Shown one piece after another: positions 1-13,212 of a DNA stretch of 64,000 bases. A model generated the notes under the pieces. It was not told the DNA's origin. It worked only from the letters and a program-made list of their open reading frames with translations, and ran no database searches. Both the position numbers and the translations under genes were made by a program. Position 1 is the first letter of the stretch; each line of letters opens with the position of its first letter. Origin of the DNA: Hyperoodon ampullatus (Eukaryota; Chordata; Mammalia; Artiodactyla; Ziphiidae); assembly GCA_949752795.1 (NCBI GenBank), contig CATKHW010000392.1:338629-402628 (forward strand), given 5' to 3'.

Positions 1-1045
1 ATTATTGCTTTAAAGCGTCTGCATTTGCTCACCCAATCTCACCAATCCTCTCAGTCCCAAGTGTCCAGCCTTATGACACATCCAGCTGTCATTGTAGATA
101 GGGTCATTCCACGTTTCGTCAGAGACCCTGAAGGAATTGTAAAGAATTTCCCAGTTTTTTTGTTTTGTTTTTGAAATTCCTTTTTATAGTGGGTTTGAGC
201 TGATTCTCGCTGCCATGTTTATGCCAGTCTAGACACACTTGATTCCCTTACGGAGACATATCAATACATAGGTTTTAAGATTCTTACTAGTCAGATATAT
301 TCCTCTGCGGGAAATATGGGGTTTTGAGTCCCTTTCACTGAGGAAGGTGTAGGTCTTGTCTATTCCATAGTTGGTTTTTGGAACGGTACCTGTGCTTATA
401 TCAAACTCTGGTTTTATGCATCACCCCACCTCTCCTTCCCCCTTAAGCAGGCATAAGAGTGTTTTCTAAATGTGAGACACTGTTCTCTTTCCTAACTCAG
501 TTCAAGTGTAGCCATGTTTACAGGATCTTCAAAAGTGATATCTTATGATAAGTTTCTTTTTCTGTGTGACTTATTTCACTTAGAATCATTGTACCTGAAT
601 CCACCCATTTTGCTGCTACTGGTCTTATGACATTGATTTCATGGCTGAGGGATATTCCATCGTACGTAAGTACCACAATTTTTTGAACCATTTTTATATT
701 TCCTGGGATATTTAAGGTGTACCCAAGTTGAGGTCCTTGTAAGCAGTGCCGCCCTAAATTTTGGTGTGGCTCTGTCTTATTGATTTTCAGTTTTCCCAAG
801 GTATATTCCTTAGCCTGGAAGTGCCCTTGGCTCTGTAGCTCTGTTCTTTACTTGTTTTAGGGAACACAATGCACTGGTCCAGAGAGGCAGTTGGCAATTT
901 ACATCCCGCCCATCAGCATAACAAGGCTCCCTGTTATCCAGGGCCTGTCTTGCCTTTCTGGTTTTTACAGATTTTGTGGATGTCCCTTTTGACCAGTGCG
1001 AAGTGATACTTTTTGTAGTGCAGATTTGCATTGCCCACTTGCTTG
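1..1045. repeat. Partial unit at left edge
   Basis: This is the 3' portion of a unit. Bases 1-154 are the tail of the unassigned module, the T-rich L1 tail starts at 155, and minus-strand L1 fills the rest up to the palindrome at 1,046. The L1 ORF2-end frame is open at 518-799 (minus). The stretch CACGTTTCGTC near 112 is shared with the copy near 1,850 but not with the copy one dimer later, so the dimer pattern is imperfect in the first few hundred bases. Confidence 0.9.
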
Positions 1046-2784
1046 CTTGGCAAAAAAGGGCGTATGCGTTTTCTCCTGAATATATTCAGGAGAAAACGCA
1101 TATGCCCTTTTTGGCCAAGTGCATCATTGTCGAAGTTGTGCCCCTCTTCCTGTGCTTTAAAGGCGATTCCAACGTAGCTCTTGAAATCTGTTTCCTGCTA
1201 TTCTGCCTCGCTTTCAAGTCCGCCTCGTTGGCTTCCCTCAACAGATTTTTGGACGATAGTTGTCCTTTATTACTCGGCCAGTATGTGAATTGCTGTGCCC
1301 CTGAGCTCCATTTTTCAACTCGTTTTTGGTGAGCTGACCGCAAGTCCAAAATTTTCGTTCAGGACATATACTGGTTCCCAGTGGGTGGCTGAGACTTTGG
1401 TTAATTCTTCTTCCTGCCGGGAAATTACAGTGATATGTGCCTGTCCAAATGTCTAACAGCTACTCTCTCATTGGTTCTCCCTCTTCCCTTTCATCCTCTG
1501 CCAAATTGGCAACCTATGCGAACCAGGAGGTTAAAGGGGCTGTCTCCCCAAGTTGGGAGTTTGATAGTAAAACAGATGGAAAGTAAATCCGGAGCACCAC
1601 GAGAGGGACTATTCGTTGAGTTTTAGAAACCTTTCGTATTCACAGTGTGTCCGTTCTCTAGGTTTGACGTACATGTTATAGCTGTAGTAATATTCCCTTC
1701 AACCTGGAGAGTTGGGCCCCATGGAATGGGTGCCAGGCATTTGTGCTTTAAATGGTCTGCATTTGCTCACCCAATCTCACCAATCGTCTCAGTCCCAAGT
1801 GTCCCTCCTTATGCCACATCCAGCTGTCATTGTAGATAGGGTCATTCCACGTTTCGTCAGAGACCCTGAAGGAATTGTAAAGAATTTCCCAGTTTTTTTG
1901 TTTTGTTTTTGAAATTCCTTTTTATAGTGGGTTTGAGCTGATTCTCGCTGCCATGTTTATGCCAGTCTAGACACATTTGAATCCCTTACGGAGACATATC
2001 AATACATAGGTTTTAAGATTCTTACTAGTCAGATATATTCCTCTGAGGGAAATTTGGGGTTTTGAGTCCCTTTCACTGAGGAAGGTGTAGGTCTTGTCTA
2101 TCCCATAGTTGGTTTTTGTAACGGTACCTGTGCTTATATCAAACTCTGGTTTTATGCATCACCCCACCTCTCCTTCCCCCTTAAGCAGGCATAAGAGTGT
2201 TTTCTAAATGTGAGACATTCTTCTCTTTCCTAATTCAGTTCAGGTGTATCTATGTTTACAGGATCTTCATAAGTGATATCTTATGATAAGTTTCTTTTTC
2301 TCTGTGACTTATTTCACTTAGAATCATCGTACCTGAATCCACCCATTTTGCTTCTACTGGAGTTATGACATTGATTTCATGGCTGAGGGATATTCCATCG
2401 TACGTAAGTACCACAATTTTTTAAACCATTTTTATATTTCCTGGGATATTTAAGGTGTACCCAATTTGAGGTCCTTGTAAGCAGTGCAGCCCTAAATTTT
2501 GGGGTGGCTCTGTCTTATTGATTTTCAGTTTTCCCAAGGTATATTCCCTAGACTGGAAGTGACCTTGGCTCTGTAGCTCTGTTCTTTACTTGTTTTAGGG
2601 AATACAATGTACTCCTCCAGAGAGGCAGTTGGCAATTTACATCCCGTCCATCAGCATAACAAGGCTCCCTGTTCTCCAGGGCCTGTCTTGCCTTTCTGGT
2701 TTTTACACATTTTGTGGATGTCCCTTTTGACCGGTGGGAAGTGATACTTCTTTGTAGTGCAGATTTGCATTGCCCGCTTGCTTT
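1046..2784. repeat. Satellite unit 1 (dimer type A)
   Basis: Length 1,739. Palindrome 1046-1119 has two mismatched pairs: GGCC became GGCA in the left arm, and a CpG became TG in the right arm. The L1 relic frame is broken by a TAA on the minus strand at 2421-2423 (a CAA codon in other units). Nearly identical to unit 3. Confidence 0.92.
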
Positions 2785-4520
2785 CTTGGCCAAAAAGGGC
2801 GTATGCGTTTTCTGCTGAATATTCAGGAGAAAACGCATACGCACTTTTTGGCCAAGTGCATCATTGTCGAAGTTGTGCCCCTCTTCCTGTGCTTTAAAGG
2901 CGATTCCAACGTACCTCTTGAAATCTGTTTCCTGCTATTCTGCCTCGCTTTCAAGTCCGCCTCGTTGCGTTCCCTCAACAGATTTTTGGACGATAGTTGT
3001 CCTTTATTACACGGCCAGTTTGTGAATTGCTGTGCCCCTGAGCTCCATTTTTCAACTCGTTTTTGGTGAGCTGACCGCAAGTCCAAAATTTTGGTTCAGG
3101 ACCTATACTGGTTCCCGGTGGGGGGCTGAGACTTTGGTTAATTCTTCTTCCTGCCAGGAAATTACAGTGATATGTGCCCGTCCAAATGACTAACAGCTAC
3201 TCTCTCATTGGTTCTCCCTCTTCCCTTTAATCCTCTGCCAAATTGGCAACCTGTGCGAACCAGGAGGTTAAAGAGGTTATCTCTCCAAGTTGGGAGGTTG
3301 ATAGTAAAGCAGATGGAAAGTCAAACCGGAGCACCAGGAGAGGGACTATTCGTCGAGTTTTAGAAACCTTTCGTATTCACAGTGTGTCCGTTCTCTAGGT
3401 TTCCCGTACATGTTATAGCTGTAGTAATATTCCCTTCAACCTGGAGAGTTGGGACCCATGGAATGGGTGCCATGCATTATTGCTTTAAAGGGTCTGTATT
3501 TGCTCACCCAATCTCACCAATGCTCTCAGTCCCAAGTGTCCAGCCCTATGCCACATCCAGCTGTCGTTGTAGATAGGGTCATTCCAGGTTTCATCAGAGA
3601 CCCTGAAGGAATTGTAAAGAATTTCCCAGTTGTTTTGTTTTATATTTGAAATTCCTTTTTATAGTGGGTTTGAGCTGATTCTAGCTGCCATGTTTATGCC
3701 AGTCTAGACACTCTTGATTCCCTTACGGAGACATATCAATACATAGGTTTTAAGATTCTTACTAGTGAGATATATTCCTCTGCGGGAAATATGGGGTTTT
3801 GAGTCCCTTTCACTGAGGAACGTGTAGGTCTTGTCTATTCCATAGTTGGTTTTTGGAACGGTACCTGTGCTTATATCAAACTCTGGTTTTATGCATCACC
3901 CCACCTCTCCTTCCCCCTTAAGCAGGCATAAGAGTGTTTTCTAAATGTGAGACACTGTTCTCTTTCCTAACTCAGTTCAAGTGTAGCCATGTTTACAGGA
4001 TCTTCATAAGTGATATCTTATGATAAGTTTCTTTTTCTCTGTGACTTATTTCACTTAGAATCATCGTACCTGAATCCACCCATTTTGCTGCTACTGGTCT
4101 TATGACATTGATTTCATGGCTGAGGGATATTCCATCGTACGTAAGTACCACAATTTTTTGAACCATTTTTATATTTCCTGGGATATTTAAGGTGTACCCA
4201 AGTTGAGGTCCTTGTAAGCAGTGCCGCCCTAAATTTTGGTGTGGCTCTGTCTTATTGATTTTCAGTTTTCCCAAGGTATATTCCTTAGCCTGGAAGTGCC
4301 CTTGGCTCTGTAGCTCTGTTCTTTACTTGTTTTAGGGAACACAATGCACTGGTCCAGAGAGGCAGTTGGCAATTTACATCCCGCCCATCAGCATAACAAG
4401 GCTCCCTGTTATCCAGGGCCTGTCTTGCCTTTCTGGTTTTTACACATTTTGTGGATGTCCCTTTTGACCGGTGGGAAGTGATACTTTTTGTAGTGCAGAT
4501 TTGCATTGCCCACTTGCTTG
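2785..4520. repeat. Satellite unit 2 (dimer type B)
   Basis: Length 1,736. The palindrome (2785-2856) is only 72 bp because one TA is missing at the centre; there are two arm mismatches (CTGCTG on the left, GCACT on the right). The L1 ORF2-end frame is open at 3993-4274 (minus). The unassigned module carries GAGGTTATC in place of the usual GGGGCTGTC near 3,271. Nearly identical to unit 4. Confidence 0.92.
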
Positions 4521-6259
4521 CTTGGCAAAAAAGGGCGTATGCGTTTTCTCCTGAATATATTCAGGAGAAAACGCATATGCCCTTTTTGGCCAAGTGCATC
4601 ATTGTCGAAGTTGTGCCCCTCTTCCTGTGCTTTAAAGGCGATTCCAACTTAGCTCTTGAAATCTGTTTCCTGCTATTCTGCCTCGCTTTCAAGTCCGCCT
4701 CGTTGGCTTCCCTCAACAGATTTTTGGACGATAGTTGTCCTTTATTACTCGGCCAGTATGTGAATTGCTGTGCCCCTGAGCTCCATTTTTCAACTCGTTT
4801 TTGGTGAGCTGACCGCAAGTCCAAAATTTTCGTTCAGGACATATACTGGTTCCCAGTGGGTGGCTGAGACTTTGGTTAATTCTTCTTCCTGCCGGGAAAT
4901 TACAGTGATATGTGCCTGTCCAAATGTCTAACAGCTACTCTCTCATTGGTTCTCCCTCTTCCCTTTCATCCTCTGCCAAATTGGCAACCTATGCGAACCA
5001 GGAGGTTAAAGGGGCTGTCTCCCCAAGTTGGGAGTTTGATAGTAAAACAGATGGAAAGTAAATCCGGAGCACCACGAGAGGGACTATTCGTTGAGTTTTA
5101 GAAACCTTTCGTATTCACAGTGTGTCCGTTCTCTAGGTTTGACGTACATGTTATAGCTGTAGTAATATTCCTTTCAACCTGGAGAGTTGGGCCCCATGGA
5201 ATGGGTGCCAGGCATTTGTGCTTTAAATGGTCTGCATTTGCTCACCCAATCTCACCAATCGTCTCAGTCCCAAGTGTCCCTCCTTATGCCACATCCAGCT
5301 GTCATTGTAGATAGGGTCATTCCAGGTTTCATCAGAGATGCTGAAGCAATTGTAAAGAATTTCCCAGTTTTTTTGTTTTGTTTTTGAAATTCCTTTTTAT
5401 AGTGGGTTTGAGCTGATTCTCGCTGCCATGTTTATGCCAGTCTAGACACACTTGAATCCCTTACGGAGACATATCAATACATAGGTTTTAAGATTCTTAC
5501 TAGTCAGATATATTCCTCTGAGGGAAATTTGGGGTTTTGAGTCCCTTTCACTGAGGAAGGTGTAGGTCTTGTCTATCCCATAGTTGGTTTTTGTAACGGT
5601 ACCTGTGCTTATATCAAACTCTGGTTTTATGCATCACCCCACCTCTCCTTCCCCCTTAAGCAGGCATAAGAGTGTTTTCTAAATGTGAGACATTCTTCTC
5701 TTTCCTAATTCAGTTCAGGTGTATCTATGTTTACAGGATCTTCATAAGTGATATCTTATGATAAGTTTCTTTTTCTCTGTGACTTATTTCACTTAGAATC
5801 ATCGTACCTGAATCCACCCATTTTGCTTCTACTGGAGTTATGACATTGATTTCATGGCTGAGGGATATTCCATCGTACGTAAGTACCACAATTTTTTAAA
5901 CCATTTTTATATTTCCTGGGATATTTAAGGTGTACCCAATTTGAGGTCCTTGTAAGCAGTGCAGCCCTAAATTTTGGGGTGGCTCTGTCTTATTGATTTT
6001 CAGTTTTCCCAAGGTATATTCCCTAGACTGGAAGTGACCTTGGCTCTGTAGCTCTGTTCTTTACTTGTTTTAGGGAATACAATGTACTCCTCCAGAGAGG
6101 CAGTTGGCAATTTACATCCCGTCCATCAGCATAACAAGGCTCCCTGTTCTCCAGGGCCTGTCTTCCCTTTCTGGTTTTTACACATTTTGTGGATGTCCCT
6201 TTTGACCAGTGGGAAGTGATACTTCTTTGTAGTGCAGATTTGCATTGCCCGCTTGCTTT
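4521..6259. repeat. Satellite unit 3 (dimer type A)
   Basis: Length 1,739; offset copy of unit 1 at 3,475 bp. Palindrome 4521-4594 carries the same two mismatches as unit 1. The same L1 frame stop is present at 5896-5898 (minus). A few substitutions distinguish it from unit 1, for example a group near 5,324-5,347. Confidence 0.92.
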
Positions 6260-7996
6260 CTTGGCCAAAAAGGGCGTATGCGTTTTCTGCTGAATATTCA
6301 GGAGAAAACGCATACGCACTTTTTGGCCAAGTGCATCATTGTCGAAGTTGTGCCCCTCTTCCTGTGCTTTAAAGGCGATTCCAACGTACCTCTTGAAATC
6401 TGTTTCCTGCTATTCTGCCTCGCTTTCAAGTCCGCCTCGTTGCGTTCCCTCAACAGATTTTTGGACGATAGTTGTCCTTTATTACACGGCCAGTTGGTGA
6501 ATTGCTGTGCCCCTGAGCTCCATTTTTCAACTCGTTTTTGGTGAGCTGACCGCAAGTCCAAAATTTTGGTTCAGGACCTATACTGGTTCCCGGTGGGGGG
6601 CTGAGACTTTGGTTAATTCTTCTTCCTGCCAGGAAATTACAGTGATATGTGCCCGTCCAAATGACTAACAGCTACTCTCTCATTGGTTCTCCCTCTTCCC
6701 TTTAATCCTCTGCCAAATTGGCAACCTGTGCGAACCAGGAGGTTAAAGAGGTTATCTCTCCAAGTTGGGAGGTTGATAGTAAAGCAGATGGAAAGTCAAA
6801 CCGGAGCACCAGGAGAGGGACTATTCGTCGAGTTTTAGAAACCTTTCGTATTCACAGTGTGTCCGTTCTCTAGGTTTCCCGTACATGTTATAGCTGTAGT
6901 AATATTCCCTTCAACCTGGAGAGTTGGGACCCATGGAATGGGTGCCATGCATTATTGCTTTAAAGGGTCTGTATTTGCTCACCCAATCTCACCAATGCTC
7001 TCAGTCCCAAGTGTCCAGCCCTATGCCACATCCAGCTGTCGTTGTAGATAGGGTCATTCCAGGTTTCATCAGAGACCCTGAAGGAATTGTAAAGAATTTC
7101 CCAGTTGTTTTGTTTTATATTTGAAATTCCTTTTTATAGTGGGTTTGAGCTGATTCTAGCTGCCATGTTTATGCCAGTCTAGACACTCTTGATTCCCTTA
7201 CGGAGACATATCAATACATAGGTTTTAAGATTCTTACTAGTGAGATATATTCCTCTGCGGGAAATATGGGGTTTTGAGTCCCTTTCACTGAGGAACGTGT
7301 AGGTCTTGTCTATTCCATAGTTGGTTTTTGGAACGGTACCTGTGCTTATATCAAACTCTGGTTTTATGCATCACCCCACCTCTCCTTCCCCCTTAAGCAG
7401 GCATAAGAGTGTTTTCTAAATGTGAGACACTGTTCTCTTTCCTAACTCAGTTCAAGTGTAGCCATGTTTACAGGATCTTCATAAGTGATATCTTATGATA
7501 AGTTTCTTTTTCTCTGTGACTTATTTCACTTAGAATCATCGTACCTGAATCCACCCATTTTGCTGCTACTGGTCTTATGACATTGATTTCATGGCTGAGG
7601 GATATTCCATCGTACGTAAGTACCACAATTTTTTGAACCATTTTTATATTTCCTGGATTATTTAAGGTGTACCCAAGTTGAGGTCCTTGTAAGCAGTGCA
7701 GCCCTAAATTTTGGGGTGGCTCTGTCTTATTGATCTTCAGTTTTCCCAAGGTATATTCCCTAGACTGGAAGTGCCCTTGGCTCTGTGGCTCTGTTCTTTA
7801 CTTGTTTTTGGGAACACAATGTACTCCTCCAGAGAGGCAGTTGGCAATTTACATCCCGCCCATCAGCATAACAAGGCTCCCTGTTCTCCAGGGCCTGTCT
7901 TGCCTTTCTGGTTTTTACACATTTTGTGGATGTCCCTTTTGACCGGTGGGAAGTGATACTTGTTTGTAGTGCAGATTTGCATTGCCCGCTTGCTTG
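6260..7996. repeat. Satellite unit 4 (dimer type B, then changes type)
   Basis: Length 1,737. The palindrome (6260-6331) is 72 bp with the unit 2 differences. Similarity to unit 2 at offset 3,475 ends near 7,655, after which the sequence follows the general consensus. L1 frame open at 7468-7749 (minus). Confidence 0.92.
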
Positions 7997-9734
7997 CTTG
8001 GCCAAAAAGGGCGTATGCGTTTTCTCCTGAATATATTCAGGAGAAGACGCATACGCCCTTTTTGGCCAAGTGCATCATTGTCGAAGTTGTGCCCCTCTTC
8101 CTGTGCTTTAAAGGCGATTCCAACGTACCTCTTGAAATCTGTTTCCTGCTATTCTGCCTCGCTTTCAAGTACGCCTCGTTGCCTTCCCTCAACAGATTTT
8201 TGGACGATAGTTGACCTTTATTACTCTGCCAGTTTGTGAATTGCTGTGCCCCTGAGCTCCATTTTTCAACTCGTTTTTGGTGAGCTGACCGCAGGTCCAA
8301 AATTTTGGTTCAGGACCTATACTGGTTCCCGGTGGGTGGCTGAGACTTTGGTTAATTCTTCTTCCTGCCGGGAAATTACAGTGATATGTGCCCGTCCAAA
8401 TGCCTAACAGCTACTCTCTCATTGGTTCTCCCTCTTCCCTTTCATCCTCTGCCAAATTGGCAACCTGTGTGAACCAGGAGGTTAAAGGGGCTGTCTCTGC
8501 AAGTTGGGAGGTTGAGAGTAAAGCAGATGGAAAGTCAAACCGGAGCACCAGGAGAGGGACTATTCGTTGAGTTTTAGAAACCTTTCGTATTCACAGTGTG
8601 TCCGTTCTCTAGGTTTCCCGTACATGTTATAGCTGTAGTAATATTCCCTTCAACCTGGAGAGTTGGGACCCATGGAATGGGTGCCATGCATTATTGCTTT
8701 AAAGGGTCTGTATTTGCTCACCCAATCTCACCAATGCTCTCAGTCCCAAGTGTCCAGCCCTATGCCACATCCAGCTGTCGTTGTAAATAGGGTCATTCCA
8801 GGTTTCATCAGAGACCCTGAAGGAATTGTAAAGAATTTCCCAGTTGTTTTGTTTTATATTTGAAATTCCTTTTTATAGTGGGTTTGAGCTGATTCTAGCT
8901 GCCATGTTTATGCCAGTCTAGACACACTTGATTCCCTTACGGAGACATATCAATACATAGGTTTTAAGATTCTTACTAGTCAGATATATTCCTCTGCGGG
9001 AAATATGGGGTTTTGAGTCCCTTTCACTGAGGAACGTGTAGGTCTTGTCTATTCCATAGTTGGTTTTTGGAACGGTACCTGTGCTTATATCAAACTCTGG
9101 TTTTATGCATCACCCCACCTCTCCTTCCCCCTTAAGCAGGCATAAGAGTGTTTTCTAAATGTGAGACACTGTTCTCTTTCCTAACTCAGTTCAAGTGTAG
9201 CCATGTTTACAGGATCTTCATAAGTGATATCTTATGATAAGTTTCTTTTTCTCTGTGACTTATTTCACTTAGAATCATCGTACCTGAATCCACCCATTTT
9301 GCTGCTACTGGTCTTATGACATTGATTTCATGGCTGAGGGATATTCCATCGTACGTAAGTACCACAATTTTTTGAACCATTTTTATATTTCCTGGGATAT
9401 TTAAGGTGTACCCAAGTTGAGGTCCTTGTAAGCAGTGCAGCCCTAAATTTTGGGGTGGCTCTGTCTTATTGATCTTCAGTTTTCCCAAGGTATATTCCCT
9501 AGACTGGAAGTGCCCTTGGCTCTGTAGCTCTGTTCTTTATTGTTTTAGGGAACACAATGTACTCCTCCAGAGAGGCAGTTGGCAATTTACATCCCGCCCA
9601 TCAGCATAACAAGGCTCCCTGTTTTCCAGGGCCTGTCTTGCCTTTCTGGTTTTTACACATTTTTTGGATGTCCCTTTTGACCGGTGGGAAGTGATACTTC
9701 TTTGTAGTGCAGATTTGCATTCCCCGCTTGCTTG
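7997..9734. repeat. Satellite unit 5
   Basis: Length 1,738. Palindrome 7997-8070 has one mismatch (AAAACG to AAGACG in the right arm). It carries private variants shared with unit 7/8 sequence 5,216 bp downstream: GTTGACC near 8,209 and a GAGAGTAAAG stretch near 8,513. L1 frame open at 9207-9488 (minus). Confidence 0.92.
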
Positions 9735-11472
9735 CTTGGCCAAAAAGGGCGTATGCGTTTTCTCCTGAATATATTCAGGAGAAAACGCATACGCCCTTTT
9801 TGGTCAAGTGCATCATTGTCGAAGTTGTGCCCCTCTTCCTGTGCTTTAAAGGCGATTTCAACGTACCGCTTGAAATCTGTTTCCTGCTATTCTGCCTCGC
9901 TTTCAAGTCCGCCTCGTTGCCTTCCCTCAACAGATTTTTGGACGATAGTTGTCCTTTATTACTCGGCCAGTTTGTGAATTGCTGTGCCCCTGAGCTCCAT
10001 TTTTCAACTCGTTTTTGGTGAGCTGAACGCAAGTCCAAAATTTTGGTTCAGGACCTATACTGGTTCCCGGTGGGGGGCTGACACTTTGGTTAATTCTTCT
10101 TCCTGCCGGGAAATTACAGTGATATGTGCCCGTCCAAATGCCTATCAGCTTCTCTCTCATTGGTTCTCACTCTTCCCTTTCATCCTGTGCCAAATTGGCA
10201 ACCTGTGCGAACCAGGAGGTTAAAGGGGCTGTCTCTCCAAGTTGGGAGGTTGATAGTAAAGCAGATGGAAAGTCAAACCGGAACACCAGGAGAGGGACTA
10301 TTCGTTGAGTTTTAGAAACCTTTCGTATTCACAGTGTGTCCGTTCTCTAGGTTTCCCGTACATGATATAACTGTAGTAATATTCTCTTCAACCTGGAGAG
10401 TTGGGACCCATGGAATGTGTGCCATGCATTATTGCTTTAAAGTGTCTGCATTTGCTCACCCAATCTCACCAATCCTTTCAGCCCCAAGTGTCCAGCCTTA
10501 TGCCACATCCAGCTGTCATTGTAGATAGGGTCATTCCAGGATTCATCAGAGACCCTGAAGGAATTGTAAAGAATTTCCCAGTTTTTTTGTTTTATTTTTG
10601 AAATTACTTTTTATAGTGGGTTTGAGCTGATTCTCGCTGCCATATTTATGCCAGTCTAGACACACTGGATTCCCTTACGGAGACATATCAATACATAGGT
10701 TTTAAGATTCTTACTAGTCAGATATATTCCTCTGCGGGAAATATGGGGTTTTGAGTCCCTTTCACTGAGGAAGGTGTAGGTCTTGTCTATTCCATAGTTG
10801 GTTTTTGGAATGGTACCTGTGCTTATATGAAACTCTGGTTTTATGCATCACCCCACCTCTCCTTCCCCCTTCAGCAGGCATAAGAGTGTTTTCTAAATGT
10901 GAGACACTGTTCTCTTTCCTAACTCAGTTCAAGTGTAGCCATGTTTACAGGATCTTCATAAGTGATATCTTATGATAAGTTTCTTTTTCTCTGTGACATA
11001 TTTCATTTAAATCATCGTACCTGAATCCACCCATTTTGCTGCTACTGGTCTTATGACATTGATTTCATGGCTGAGGGATATTCCATCGTACGTAAGTACC
11101 ACAATTTTTTGAACCATTTTTATATTTCCTGGGATATTTAAGTTGTACCCAAGTTGAGGTCCTTGTAAGAAGTGCAGCCCTAAATTTTGGGGTGGCTCTG
11201 TCTTATTGATCTTCAGTTTTCCCAAGGTATATTCCCTAGACTGGAAGTGCCCTTGGCTCTGTAGCTCTGTTATTTACTTGTTTTAGGGAACACAATGCAC
11301 TCCTCCAGAGAGGCAGTGGGCAATTTACATCCTGCCCATCAGCATAACAAGGCTCCCTGTTCTCCAGGTCCTGTCTTGCCTTTCTGGTTTTTACACATTT
11401 TGTGGATGTCCCTTTTGACCGGTGGGAAGTGATACTTCTTTGTAGTGCAGATTTGCATTCCCCGCTTGCTTG
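9735..11472. repeat. Satellite unit 6
   Basis: Length 1,738. Palindrome 9735-9808 has one mismatch (right arm GGTC). The L1 ORF2-end frame is shortened to 11007-11225 (minus) by a one-base loss and substitutions near 11,005, where CACTTAGAATC reads CATTTAAATC. Confidence 0.92.
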
Positions 11473-13212
11473 CTTGGCCAAAAAGGGCGTATGCGTTTTC
11501 TCCTGAATATATTCAGGGGAAAACGCATACGCCCTTTTTGGCCAAGTGCATCATTGTCGAAGTTGTGCCCCTCTTCCTGTGCTTTAAAGGCAATTCCAAC
11601 GTACCTCTTGAAATCTGTTTCCTGCTATTCTGCCTCGCTTTCAAGTCCGCCTTGTTGCCTTCCCTCAACAGATTTTTGGACGATAGTTGTCCTTTATTAC
11701 TTGGCCAGTTTGTGAATTGCTGTGCCCCTGAGCTCCATTTTTTACTCGTTTTTGGTGAGCTGACCGCAAGTCCAAAATTTTGGTTCAGGACCTATACTGG
11801 TTCCCGGTGGGGGGCTGAGACTTTGGTTAATTCTTCTTCCTGCCGGGAAATAACAGTGATATGTGCCCGTCCAAATGCCTATCAGGTACTCTCTCATTGG
11901 TTCTCCCTCTTCCCTTTCATCCTCTGCCAAATTGGCAACCTGTGCGAACCAGGAGGTTAAAGGGGCTGTCTCTCCAAGTTGGGAGGTTGATAGTAAAGCA
12001 GATGGAAAGTCAAACCGGAGCACCAGGAGAGGGACTATTCATTGAGTTTTAGAAACCTTTCGTATTCACAGTGTGTCCATTCTCTAGGTTTCCCGTACAT
12101 GTTATAACTGTAGTAATATTCCCTTCAACCTGGATAGTTGGGACCCATGGAATGGGTGCCATGCATTATTGCTTTAAAGGGTCTGCATTTGTTCACCCAA
12201 TCTCACCAATCCTCTCAGTCCCAAGTGTCCAGCCTTATGCCACTTCCAGCTGTCATTGTAGATAGGGTCATTCCAGGTTTCATCAGAGACCCTGAAGGAA
12301 TTGTAAAGAATTTCCCAGTTTTTTTTTTTTTTGTTTTTGAAATTCCTTTTTAGAGTGGGTTTGAGCTGATTCTCCCTGCCATGTTTATGCCAGTCTAGAC
12401 ACACTTGATTCCCTTACGGAGACATATCAATACATAGGTTTTAAGATTCTTACTAGTCAGATATATTCCTCTGCGGGAAATATGGGGTTTTGAGTCCCTT
12501 TCACTGAGGAAGGTGTAGGTCTTGTCTATTCCATAGTTGGTTTTTGGAATGGTACCTGTGCTTATATCAAACTCTGGTTTTATGCATCACCCCACCTCTC
12601 CTTCCTCCTTAAGCAAGCATAAGAGTGTTTTCTAAATGTGAGACACTGATCTCTTTCCTAAGTCAGTTCAAGTGTAGCCATGTTTACAGGATCTTCATAA
12701 GTGATTTCTTATGATAAGTTTCTTTTTCTCTGTGACTTATTTCACTTAGAATCATCGTACCTGAATCCACCCATTTTGCTGCTACTGGTCTTATGACATT
12801 GATTTCATGGCTGAGGGATATTCCATCGTATGTAAGTACCACAATTTTTTGAACCATTTTTATATTTCCTGGGATATTTAAGGTGTACCCAAGTTGAGGT
12901 CCTTGTAAGCAGTGCAGCCCTAAATTTTGGGGTGGCTCTGTCTTATTGATTTTTAGTTTTCCCAAGGTATATTCCCTAGACTGGATGTGCCCTTGGCTCT
13001 GTAGCTCTGTTCTTTACTTGTTTTGGGGAACACAATGTACTCCTCCAGAGAGGCAGTTGGCAATTTACATCCCACCCATCAGCATAAAAAGGCTCCCTGT
13101 TCTCCAGGGCCTGTCTTGCCTTTCTGGATTTTACACATTTTGTGGATGTCCCTTTTGACCGGTGGGAAGTGATACTTCTTTGTAGTGCAGATTTGCATTG
13201 CCCGCTTGCTTG
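11473..13212. repeat. Satellite unit 7
   Basis: Length 1,740. Palindrome 11473-11546 has one mismatch (CAGGGGA). The L1 tail has become a run of 14 T at 12319-12332, where most units have seven T followed by GTTTTG. L1 frame open at 12684-12965 (minus). Confidence 0.92.

Larger units (their letters stand above)
1..7655. repeat. Dimeric higher-order block, 3,475-bp period
   Basis: Units alternate A-B-A-B. Type B has the 72-bp palindrome and type A the 74-bp palindrome with GGCA. Copies one dimer apart (for example 518 and 3,993; 2,548 and 6,023) are nearly identical, whereas neighbouring A and B units are visibly different. I noticed roughly 15 differences between the two dimers, which is an informal count. 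Agreement at 3,475 bp weakens in the first ~340 bases and stops near 7,655. Confidence 0.85.

Noticed and set aside
1445..12023. Many open frames of 60-171 codons on both strands, for example a 171-codon plus-strand frame at 11445-11960
   Set aside because: They recur at fixed offsets in every unit, overlap on both strands, vary in length through single indels and show no domain apart from L1 ORF2 remnants. The 171-codon frame arises from a one-base loss in unit 7 that fuses two usual frames.
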